A stretch of DNA of 64,000 nucleotides from Membranipora membranacea (lineage: Eukaryota; Bryozoa; Gymnolaemata; Cheilostomatida; Membraniporidae): positions 15,934,001 through 15,998,000 of the forward strand of contig OU612075.1 in the NCBI GenBank assembly GCA_914767715.1, in the 5' to 3' direction. Positions 23,301 through 34,000 of the stretch are shown one piece after another. A program made the position numbers and the translations under genes. Within the stretch, counting starts at the first letter, position 1. The number at the start of each line of letters is the position of its first letter. The notes under the pieces were generated by a model that had not been told where the DNA came from, made no database searches, and was given only the letters and a program-made list of their open reading frames with translations.

Positions 23301-26300
23301 GAACGAATGCGTATTTTAGCCACAAACTATGCCAACTGGGAGAGCATATTTTAAATGACCGCTTGTATGACCTTGAATCCATCCCCAAGATCTCAAACCT
23401 TTTACCAAAAGTGAGAACCAGTAGAATTAAACATAATTTTCTACCAGTTAGCGTAAAGATTTTAAACAACAGAGACATTCTAACGCCATCATTGTGATAT
23501 GTCATTGAAAATATTATCAAATAAATTCAATCTTAATCTTAATCTGAAGTACACATCTCTCCAATCATACTTGAATTGGAAAAAAACTCCCAGCATCAAT
23601 ACAATCAATGCAATTCAATACACGTCACATTTGCCCATTACCTTAATCACATATCTCTTTTGATCAAGGATCACACTACTATAAACAGTCAATCATCAAA
23701 TCTCCTAATTAGAAATAAACTATTTGGATGTACACTGTCTAGCCAACTACCGAGGTACATCCTTCTTACATCAGTATCGCGTTCTATCAGCAAAACGAAA
23801 AATTAAAATTGCTGGCATTGCATTCCTCCCTCCGCTTAGGTCAAAGACGGATTCTTCCTCGCATGTGCTTTATTATAAGTATGGACCAAATGATTCTCCT
23901 AAACGCTCGAAGCTGGCCGAAGAAGTGGTTTGATGATCAGAATGGCATAGAGTAATGACCAATAACCCACCTGCCATGATTTGAATCGAAATCCAAAGAT
24001 CTAGCAATAAACTGCCTGCTTGAAGTTGCCCCACCAGTCACAGCGAAAATATGGACAAGTGTGATGTACAAAAATGAGTGTCAAGGTGTCATTTTATAAC
24101 CATCTATTCAGAGATTTAATTTTTTCTTTTAGCTTTAGGAGGGAAGAGTGATGATAGTTTGGTATGCTTTCATTGTGGAGTTGAGATGGCCGTCTGGAGA
24201 GCAACCGATCCTTGGATCAGACACGCAAGGTGCTCCCCACAGTGTCAGTATCTAATACTACAGAAGGCTCAGGAATATGTGGACAGCATACTGGAGCTAC
24301 ATGGAGAGTACCGCACCTCCTCCACAGAGAGCAGAATCAATGTATGCACTCTACTAAACGATCGCATGATGATCCCTAAAGTTTTTCCACAAGTAATTGT
24401 TTGTTGTAACTTTGGGGGTAGCACATCGGGTTGGGTTCATGATTCATGATGATGTATGATAATGGTGAAAATTTTAGCAGGACTCCATTTTATTATTTGA
24501 TGCCAATTTGTACCTGAACCTTGCACCTACAGTGACGCCATGAAATACTGGTTATTACTATATTAAGAACATAAAACTAATTTATGTTCAAGACTACAAA
24601 AAAATAACAGTGATGTGTTTACATTTAGTGTTCAAACTACTGCTGCCACTCATGCAAATATGTGCTCATTAAATTCTGCATAGCTCCAAGTTAATTAATT
24701 GAGCCTTAAATCTCATAATTGTCACCTAATGGACAAATAATTTGCACAAACTGATCTTCAAAATCAGGGCATGAAATCTACACACCAGCTTATGACGTGT
24801 ACAGTATGCACTAGTAAGACGGTAACTACATCACTCGTGCCGGTAGATAATTAATTTCATATCCTAGTTTTGACCATCAGTTTGTGCAAATTATTTGCTC
24901 ATTAGGTGACAATGCTGAGATTGCAGCATCATTTATTAGTTTTGAGCTATACAGAATTCTATAAGCACACATTTGGCTGTGTGGCAGCAGTGGTTTAATA
25001 GCGTCTGTTTCACAATGTCAAATAGAGACATTAATTTACTTTCCATAAACATGAGTACATTCCATTGTTAGAGAAATGTCACGGTGTAGATTATGAACTC
25101 AGAGCGATAGAATTGATGATAATATCGCCAACCATAACACCTTTTGGTTTCAGTTCCTGGCTTTTATTAAAACCGCCGAAGGCATATTTCCATGTGGAAA
25201 AGCTCAAAGTGTGCTCAGCATTGTAGTCCTGTATTATAGAAGTGATCTCTAACTATGTCTATCAAAACTGCATCCATGTCACAGGCCATAATAAGTAGAA
25301 ACTGCTATAAAACCATTTATGTTTCTAAAACTTCCTGAGGTATACAGCGCATTGGGATCGGCGGAATATTATCATTTAACAGTTAATGAGATTATTTCAA
25401 TCAACCTTTAGATAAACATGATTTTTTGTTATATTTTAGAGCGTGACGACAAGGATGCTTAGACCTAGAATGGATGCTCCAATCATACAGCAAGCTATCA
25501 ATGACATGAAATTAAATCGTGACTCGGTCAAAGTAGAGATCAGCAAGAGAATCAAGGTAAAGTATCCCCAGATTGGGGTTCTTACGGTAAAACCAGAGAG
25601 GGTAAAACTGATCTTATTTCATTTCATTTCATAAGCAGAGGGAACTATCAACCTTATTTTTCCACTTCTGCTGTTTATACCCCCTTATGATAGGGAGGAG
25701 TAGCTTATCATGTTTCTGCACTCAATAGGCCAGCCAGGAGAGGCAAGAGGCCTCTTTCAGGCAAACATTTATTCTCAGGTGTGCTACAGCGGAAAGCTCA
25801 AAGTCATGACAACCACTACATGTCAGAGAGTCAGAGATTATAGTTACACACCTTTGACAAGAGGTTGTATATTATATTTTAGTCCGGTGTAGTATTGTAA
25901 ACTGTCCCCCGCGCGAAAACAACCCCGGGACACTTTACAATATTGTAAACTGTCCCGGGGACACTTTACAATAAAAACAGGCCTATTGTTAACTGTCCCC
26001 CCCTATTGTAAACCGTCCCCCCCTATTGTAAACTGTCCCCCCTATTTGTGACTGTCCATATCGAGAGCCAAGCTGTTTATCACCATTCTAAATGGGTCAG
26101 ATCATCTAAGTGGAGCATACCATGATGTTCTGGCTGCCACTATGATGGCCAAAGTTGTACCATTGGGATGGTGGTGGTATCTCATTGAATGAGTGTATAA
26201 AGCCTCTTTTTCATATGGTACTTTGGGGATCTATTTTTCGCAAACACTAGTTATTTGAAGCTCCTATGATTTAGAGATCTCTGGTTTGCGAAGAAAGGTG

Positions 26301-29300
26301 CACTAAGCCGACAGTGGATAGATGTGCAGTTGCCACATCACAGAACACACATACTTTCATTGCAGGTTCATGAGCCGCGCGATAACAACCACACCATTCA
26401 TTCATCATAAAATCTACCTCCGTCAAGCATTTGCCTAGGAGTGATGGCAGTCAGTCACAAGTGTGAGCGGGAGAAATAATTACTTTTGAGCTTTTCATAT
26501 TGTGAGGATGGGTATTGCACTGTAAAATATTGCTTAAGCCGCGCGAAAACAACCACCCCCCAAGCTGTCTTATAAAGATTATCTGTCAAAAAGTCTCAAA
26601 CGAAATGATCCATGATTTTCTAGCAATAATGTGATTGTCATGAAGTGACTGTGTACCTAATTTTGGATTAAAAGGTTAGAAATTAATGACACAACGGATG
26701 ATATGTCGTTCTTTGCAAGTTCATGAGCCGCGCGAAAGTAACCACCCCATTCAGTCATCTTGAAATCTACCTCAATCAAGCATTTGCCTGTGAGTGATGA
26801 CAGTCAGTCACAAGTGAGACTGGGAGAAAGACCGCTTTCGAGCTTTTCATATTGTGCGGCCTGATATTGCCCTGTAAAACATTGCTTAAGCCGCGCAAAA
26901 ACAACCACCCCCCAAAGTGTCTTATAAAGATAATCTGTCAAAAAGTCTCAATCATAATTGACCATGATTTGGCAGCCATAATGTGATTGTCATAAGGTGA
27001 CTGTGTACCAAATTTCAGATTAGTAGGTCAGAACTTAATGACACAACGGATGATATGTCGTTCTTTGCAAGTTCATGAGCCGCGCGAAAACAACCACCCC
27101 ATTCATTCATCTTGAATTCTACCTCAATCAAGCATTTGCCTGTGAGTGATAAAAGTCAGTCACAAGTGAGACCTGGAGAAATAACGACTTTTGAGTTTTT
27201 CATATTGTGCCGCCTGGTATTGGACTGTAAAATATTGCTTAAGCCGCGCGAAAATAACCACCCCCCAAGCTGTCTTATAAAGATTATCTGTCAAAAAGTC
27301 TCAAACGAAATGAACCATGATTTTCTAGCAATAATGTGATTGTCATGAAGTGACTGTGTACCTAATTTTGGATTAAAAGGTTAGAAATTAATGACACAAC
27401 GGATGATATGTCGTTCTTTGCAAGTTCATGAGCCGCGCGAAAACAACCACCCCATTCAGTCATCTTGAAATCTACCTCAATCAAGCATTTGCCAGTAAGT
27501 GATGAAAGTCAGTCACATGTGAGACCTGGAGAAATAACGACTTTTGAGTTTTTCATATTGTGCCGCCTGGTATTGGCTCATGAACTTGCAAGGAACGACA
27601 TATAATCCGTTGTGACATTAAGTTCTGACCTACTAATCTGAAATTTGGTACACAGGCACCTTATGACAATCACATTATGGCTGCCAAATCATGGTTCATT
27701 ATGATTGAGACTTTTTGACAGATAATCTTTATAAGACAGTTTGGGGGGTGGTTGCTTTCGCGCGGCTTAAGCAATATTTTACAGTCCAATACCAGGCTGC
27801 ACAATATGAAAAACTCAAAAGTCGTTATTTCTCCAGGTCTCACTTGTGACTGACTTTCATCACTCACAGGCATATGCTTGATTGAGGTAGATTTCAAGAT
27901 GACTGAATGGGGTGGTTGTTTTCGCGCGGCTCATGAACTTGAAGAGAACGACATATCATCCGTTGTGTCATTAATTTCTAACCTTTTAATCCAAAATTAG
28001 GTACACAGTCACTTCATGACAATCACATCATTGCTAGAAAATCATGGTTCATTTCGTTTGAGACTTTTTGACAGATAATCTTTATAAGACAGCTTGGGGG
28101 GTGGTTGTTTTCGCGCGGCTTAAGCAATGTTTTACAGTCCAATACCAGGCGGCACAATATGAAAAACTCAAAAGTCGTTATTTCTCCAGGTCTCACTTGT
28201 GACTGACTTTCATCACTCACAGGCAAATGCTTGATTGAGGTAGATTTCAAGATGAATGAATGGGGTGGTTGTTTTCGCGCGGCTCATGAACTTGCAAAGA
28301 ACGACATATCATCCGTTGTGTCATTAAGTTCTGACCTACTAATCTGAAATTTGGTACACAGGCACCTTATGACAATCACATTATGGCTGCCAAATCATGG
28401 TTCATTATGATTGAGACTTTTTGACAGATAATCTTTATAAGACACTTTTGGGGGTGGTTGTTTTCGCGCGGCTTAAGCAATATTTTACAGTCCAATACCA
28501 GGTGGCGCAATATGAAAAACTCAAAAGTCGTTATTTCTCCAGGTCTCACATGTGACTGACTTTCATCACTCACAGGCAAATGCTTGATTGAAGTAGATTT
28601 CAAGATGACTGAATGGGGTGGTTGTTTTCGCGCGGCTCATTAACTTGCAAGGAACGACATATCATCCGCTGTGTCATTAAGTTCTGACCTACTAATCTGA
28701 AATTTGGTACACAGTCACCTTATGACAATCGCATTATGGATGCAAAATCACGGTTCATTATGTTTGAGACTTTTAACAGATATCTTTATAAGACAGCTTG
28801 GGGGGTGGTTGTTTTCGCGCGGCTTAAGCAATATTTTACAGTGCAATACCCATCCTCACAATATGAAAAGCTCAAAAGTAATTATTTCTCCAGGTCTCAC
28901 TTGTGACTGACTGCCATCCCTCCTAGGCAAATGCTTGACGGAGGTAGATTTTATGATGAATGAATGGGGTGGTTGTTTTCGCGCGGCTCATGAACCTGCA
29001 ATGAAAGTATGTGTGTTCTGTGATGTGGCAACTACACATCCATCCACTGTCGGCTTAGTGCACCTTTCTTCGCAAACCAGACATCTCTAAATCATAGGAG
29101 CTTCAAAAAACTAGTGTTTGCGAAAAATAGATCTCCAAGTACCATATGAAAAAGAGGCTTTATACACTCATTCAATGAGATACCACCACCATCCCCATGG
29201 TACAACTTTGGCCATCATAGTGGCAGCCAGAACATCATGGTATGCTCCACTTAGATGATCTGACCCATTTAGAATGGTGATAAACAGCTGGGCTCTCGAT

Positions 29301-30587
29301 ATGGACAGTCACAAATAAGGGGGACAGTTTACAATAGGGGGGGACGGTTTACAATAGGGGGGGACAGTTTACAATAGGGGGGGACAGTTTACAATAGGCC
29401 TGTTTTTATTGTAAAGTGTCCCCGGGACAGTTTACAATATTGTAAAGTGTCCCGGGGTTGTTTTCGCGCGGGGGACAGTTTACAATACTACACCGGTACA
29501 GTTAATTTTTGTAGATTTGTTTAAGCTATGGTAATTCATCTAAAGACTTTTCCATTTCAAAGTCTCCCTCTGTTGTAGAGTTAAACTTTGCATGATTAAC
29601 CACAAAAAGTATAATCATCAATTTTGTTTCCCATTTCATTCACCGCTCAGCCATTCTCTCTTTCTGTTTTTCAGGGAGGACAGCGTGATTTTCAACATCT
29701 AGAGGAAATAGTAAGAGCTATTCACGAGAATGAGCCTACTCCAGTACCTAATCACTTCCTCCATTCATCGCTAACGCTACCTCAGGCAGAGATACTAACT
29801 GACACACCACAACCACCCACTCCACCCTCTCCACCCGCTTCCCCCGCTCCCCCCGCTTCACCCAGCCCATCCTCACTGAGAAACTCTAGAGCCAGCAGTA
29901 TGGCCAGTCTCCACAGCGAGCATGATGACCCGAGTGCTGCAGACATTACCACCCAACTGACGTGTAAAGTCTGCCTCACTAAACTAGTGGGGATAATATT
30001 TCTTCCTTGTGGACATTTGGGTGAGTGTAGTGATTGGAAACTCACTGAGCAATTTTATTACTTATTTTATGAGGTGAGATAGTTGACTGCCTTTGAGGAT
30101 GTAGGGTTGCAAGTACAGTCTACTAACTATTTGGTTTCTTATTCAATTAAACTGATATGGCCTTCTACACTGCCACTTTTTGAATGGTTTTGCCTTAATA
30201 AACTGACACATTGTAAAATTATAGCAATTTCAAAATATGAGAAGCTAACTGACCACCATGACTGCATTTACTTACTGGTGGCATTTGAATTCTTATTTCA
30301 ATACGTAGCCAGAACTAAAGATTAATTAAAGACTTCTGGGGTAGGGGCGCACTGAATAAGATTTAAAAACTAAGAATTGAAGTTATGCAGAAAGGCAAGT
30401 TTTTAAAAGCTCAGCCATAGACTTATCAATAAAAATGATTACCTACATAAATATATTATAGAAATATTTAAAGCATTAACAATTTTGTTGTATGATTTCA
30501 GTCTGCTGTACGGAGTGTGCACCTGCTATGTCGATGTGTCCAATATGCAGAAATGATGTGAAGGGAACAATCAGAGCTCACATTTAA
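14393..30587 (+). CDS. Three-BIR, UBA-like, RING IAP (module A)
   Basis: Eleven exons: 14393-14431, 17128-17247, 18377-19112, 20985-21156, 21892-22046, 22328-22441, 22987-23220, 24133-24341, 25440-25556, 29675-30020, 30502-30587; about 775 aa. BIR1 (~220-295) has Cys262, Cys265, His282, Cys290. BIR2 (~379-446) has Cys413, Cys416, His436, Cys443. BIR3 (~490-567) is closest to canonical: Cys535, Cys538, Trp545, His554, Cys561. A UBA-like segment covers about 600-632, then a Pro/Ser-rich linker. The RING uses Cys729, Cys732, Cys744, His746, Cys750, Cys753, Cys760, Cys763, and the protein ends 12 residues later. BIR domains of IAPs bind caspases or IAP-binding motifs and the RING is an E3 ubiquitin ligase in XIAP/cIAP-type proteins; substrates here are unknown. 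Exon 7 needs a secondary donor (23221) to keep frame. The first two exons rest on phase and weak paralogue support. Confidence 0.85.
15740..16062 (-). mobile_element. tRNA-derived SINE-like element
   Basis: Read on the minus strand, the first ~80 bases resemble a decayed tRNA-Ala: TGCTTAGCAT around the anticodon, then the B-box-like GTTCGATTCCCGG. About 240 bp of non-tRNA body follow. It lies in the first intron of the large IAP. It is too degraded to be a functional tRNA gene, and the outer limits are approximate. Confidence 0.5.
17443..17459. repeat. 17-G homopolymer in an intron
   Basis: An uninterrupted run of 17 G residues 195 bp downstream of exon 2 of the large IAP. Runs of this length are prone to length variation and sequencing error and can form G-quadruplexes. 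Confidence 0.8.
18176..18291. mobile_element. 116-bp hairpin MITE with 10-bp target duplication
   Basis: Two nearly perfect inverted arms of about 53 bp (starting AGTCTAAGTGCTCAGACTCC) surround a loop of only a few bases. GGTCATGTAT occurs immediately on both sides (18166-18175 and 18292-18301), a 10-bp target-site duplication. That length fits Mutator-like insertion, but no transposase is present. It lies 85 bp upstream of exon 3 of the large IAP. Confidence 0.85.
20050..20850. repeat. Diverged direct repeats in intron 3 of the IAP
   Basis: Related segments containing ATGATGATGACTG, GGAAATTCC and ACTGAATCTTAT recur near 20080, 20535 and 20790. They are too diverged to set exact unit limits. 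The rest of the intron (19113-20984) shows nothing recognisable. Confidence 0.4.
24634..24996. mobile_element. 363-bp palindromic fold-back element
   Basis: The two halves are imperfect reverse complements over almost their whole length, beginning AAACTACTGCTGCCAC and ending GTGGCAGCAGTGGTTT. An inner, better conserved inverted pair (ATTGTCACCTAATG) covers 24718-24912. A second copy lies at 52007-52370. The matching intron of the second IAP (61363-62146) lacks it, so it is an insertion. No coding capacity. Confidence 0.75.
25979..26045. repeat. Left-tip minisatellite of the fold-back element
   Basis: About four units of an 18-20-bp motif (CTATTGTAAACTGTCCCCCC). The mirrored array is at 29320-29397 in the opposite orientation. 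Confidence 0.8.
26370..28990. repeat. 353-bp tandem units in opposite orientations
   Basis: Units point right up to about 27576 and left after it, with boundaries recurring every ~353 bp (for example at 26715, 27068 and 27421, then 27925, 28278 and 28631). Each unit holds two copies of CGCGCGAAAACAACCACC roughly 180 bp apart, so the unit is itself a diverged dimer. The box is the most CpG-rich part of an otherwise AT-rich region. Confidence 0.85.
29320..29397. repeat. Right-tip minisatellite of the fold-back element
   Basis: Four to five units of GGGGGACAGTTTACAATAG, the reverse complement of the array at 25979-26045. Confidence 0.8.
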
Positions 30588-30794
30588 TTTCCCAACAACA
30601 TTGTGATATTGAAACCTCAACTTGCAGTTATACCAACTGTATGTGACATTGAGCTTACTTACAAACGATGGTTGTTACAATTCATCTTATTTTCTTCTAT
30701 TTGTTAATCAGGAAAATTGAAATATTTACACTTAACCATACAATACATATATTTATGGCGTTAGTTGGCGTTAGTTGGTTAGTTGTGTCTTGAC

Positions 30795-30813
30795 AATAAA
30801 TTTCAGCAATAAA
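30795..30813 (+). terminator. Poly(A) signals of the module A IAP
   Basis: Two AATAAA hexamers (30795-30800 and 30808-30813) about 210 bp after the stop codon. Confidence 0.55.
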
Positions 30814-31095
30814 GATATAAAATTACGAATTCATCACAGAATTATGTCTCACACATTCACTTCATACCTTACCCGTTTACATGCGCCATGGCAGTTTTAC
30901 CAAAGACTAATGTTCAAAACTATGGGTGATGCAGAAATAAACAAAATCAATCCTCATAAACCCTGTAAATGCCATTGAATTGTGAAAAAAATTCAGTTAC
31001 TCACCCTGTTAGTGTTAGCGCATCTTATCCATGTACCAGGGTGTATATTTGGACTTTCTAGATAAAATTATGAAACTTGTTAACTTTACTTACAG

Positions 31096-34000
31096 AGAGT
31101 AACAGGAGCTCGAGGCCGCGCCGCAAACAAGAGAAAGCTCATTGCACAGGGGAGACAACAACTAGTCAGTAAAGCTCGTCAAACTCTGCGGCAAAATCTA
31201 CAGCAGAAACAAAGCTCACGTAAACAAGCCATACTCAACAAATACAGAGGAATAACAGTAAGTAGACTTGGTATTATAATGTGAGGATCTTTTCTGATGT
31301 TTGTCGCTTCCCCCCAACTAATTAGCTGCCCTGGCTGAGTGTAGAAGGGGAGAAAAAGAACATGGGAGAGAGGATTAAACTTCGCCCGAAATGGTATTTT
31401 GTTATCAAGAGGTCAAAGAACAGACAACTCCATACTAATTACAGTCACTGTTAATACTTGCGGGTCATTTTTGTGCTCAATCGGAAAAAGCACGAAAATC
31501 TCATCCCCATACACGTAGCTGACTGTGAACTGTAGACAAACAAAGTGTGGTGAACTGCCTTATAGATGGGATGCTTTTGTACTACCAGAAAACATTAAAC
31601 ACCTCATACAAATACTCACTCACAAACTCCATTGATGATGTAGTGTAGAATAAGTGAAAATATATAGATTTGACACTGTATTTTAAACTTGCTACACTAC
31701 TAACTACATTTGATGCCACATTTTGGTGCTTGGATGAAAATCTTGTAACATAATCAGTTACTCCACTTTTTTCTCTATGAAGTCAATTTTGTTTCTTCTG
31801 CTAACAAGTTACAATATTTCAGACCAAATCCAAACAGGCGGTTATGGCGACCGCGCCATCAGGTCGTAGGAAGCTTGTGAGACTAGGCCTCGATGTGATG
31901 CAGGCTGATATAGAGGCTAGTCAAGTCCGACGTAAACAAACAGCAGTGATAAAACATGTCGCTGCCGTACAACAGCATATAAGTGAACAAAGTACTCGTA
32001 ACAGAAATCGCAGGTTGGTAGAGCCTCTCTTTGGGAGCCACATCCACTATGATTATTTTTGGATCAAGTTTAATCCAATTGCCTGCATTCCAGTAACTCC
32101 ATTATGCGGCCAGTGGATCGAGAGCATATGGACCAAACTTGGTCTAGATTATTCTAGATAGGCAATGATTAGTATCACCAATATACAGTCATATGAGATC
32201 TAGATTTTATCATCGTTTTGATCTAGCTCCATCTTGAAATTACTCTCTCCTAAAGAAATAGGTGTCTGGCGTGCATATATGTCAAGTTCTCAAACCATTA
32301 TTCCATTATTGATTGATATTTGAATGCAACTACCAGCAACCCAGGCAAAGTAACATGCCCATAATATAATCTTTATCATGAAATTGTAAACATAAATAAG
32401 TATCATCAAATTGGATTTGTGTCCTCCTAATTCCCCTCTGCTCATAACATTATTACAGGATGACAAATCGGTAAGTAGCTCCGGTTAGACCGATAGATTC
32501 AGCTAAGTAGTTGTTCATTATTCCATTATTTCCCAGTATGCTTGCTGATTCTTTCGCTGCTTCTCTTATCACAGTGCACCAGATTGGCATGTCAGCACCA
32601 CCGAGGGTGCATTGCTGTTATTTCGCCTCCATCAGTTTCGCTGTTTGATCCCTTCACTGGACGCTTGTCGTTGAAGTCTGGAATAATGCCAATGTGATGA
32701 TTGGCAGACCGTAGACAAAATTTGATTAAAACATTTTTAATTATAAAAGCATTCACAATCGACCTATATCGTAAGACATCCCCTCCTCACTTTTTATGTC
32801 ACAGAACAACTGAAAAGTTCGTTGCCAAGATTTCATGCTAAAAACCTCGCCCCCCCCACCCTCTATAAAAAGTTGAATAGCATCAAACACTATACAGAAG
32901 ATGAATTGAGTACAGATATGATAATCGGCACATATTTTGAGTTTCACGTATGTCCATGATATGTAGGAAAGTACATTTGCCTTGGCTGTTTGGCTGGTAG
33001 CCTATTTATATTTACATGCTGGCCACTTTCAAATGAGAAAAATTTTGAACATCTGTTTTTCCAATACTATTTGATGATGATTCATGACACATGACATGAC
33101 ACAGAATGTTGAAAAAAAAATAGATAGTTCGCTGTCATCTGATCTGAAGAAATATTTCTCTTGAAGATGAGAATTTAAAATTGTTGTTTTTTGGCAGCAG
33201 TTTCTCCCAGTCATGTGAAACAACTATAAACGCATGAGGAAGCCTGAAACGGAAACCTATTGCATAATGTGATAACCATAGTTTTTTGGATACTAGTTAG
33301 CTATTTAAATAACAGTTAATATAGTCAGAGACAGACCTGGGTTGACATCACTTGAAATACATTCCAACAAACCAATTAAATTATTCATATGATTGAGATC
33401 TGAATGATTAGGTTTTTTATAGCTGAGATGAAGCAACGTAATTCAGATATGACAACACAACGGGGGATGGCAGATCCCTTGTCATGCGGGATCCATGGGA
33501 GGCACCTGTGACTATTCCTCTCCCTTTATCTCTAAAAATAGATCACAATGTTAACTGCTTTACTGTTTTTTTCATAGTTCTGAAAATAAATAGGTAGGCC
33601 TACTTCGCTCGGCATAGACTTCCACCATAAACTTGTCCAACATGAATCCTGTTGTCTCAAGCCACCTGTTGTAATATGTCACAAGTTTAGATTGTTATAG
33701 CCCTTACGATGCTCTGTGGTATTTGTTTGTTCATGGAGTCCTCTGACTCTTTGTTTGTTCATCGGCAAAACTATATTAGAATGCCTGGAGAATCAGGAAA
33801 AATACGTTCTTATCACACTGCCCTCAGAACTATTGCGTCAGATAATCATTCATCAGCAGCCATAAATATACTCAGTAATTCACATGGTTTATAATTCGCA
33901 CATGGTTTATAGCCAGTAAACTGTCTCCAGTATACAGTCATTGATACAGTGTTAATATCCTCAACATGTTGTATAACATTTATGAAAATTTCTATATATC

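Larger units (their letters stand above)
25884..29496. mobile_element. 3.6-kb fold-back element in the UBA-RING intron
   Basis: The two ends are inverted copies (CCGGTGTAGTATTGTAAACT at the left, its complement at the right), and the match continues inward for well over 1 kb on each side, with the centre near 27580. Order from each tip: GGGACA/TTTACAATA-type minisatellite, a ~300-bp single-copy segment (for example 26085-26360 against 29005-29290), then 353-bp tandem units. The matching intron of the second IAP is 408 bp and lacks it. No transposase ORF is present. The 75-aa ORFs inside come from the repeat units. Transcribed with the intron, it would fold into a very long RNA hairpin. Target duplication not identified. 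Confidence 0.85.

Noticed and set aside
27112-28603. Series of similar 75-aa ORFs on both strands
   Set aside because: They recur every 353 bp because they are the same tandem unit in two orientations. No splice signals, domains or independent conservation.
25979-29397. CRISPR-like array of short repeats
   Set aside because: Eukaryotic context, inverted arrangement, and no regular unique spacers; it is a satellite inside a fold-back element.
29782-30045. 87-aa minus-strand ORF
   Set aside because: Antisense of the Pro/Ser linker and RING exon; its Gly/Glu-rich sequence is the complement of Pro-rich codons.
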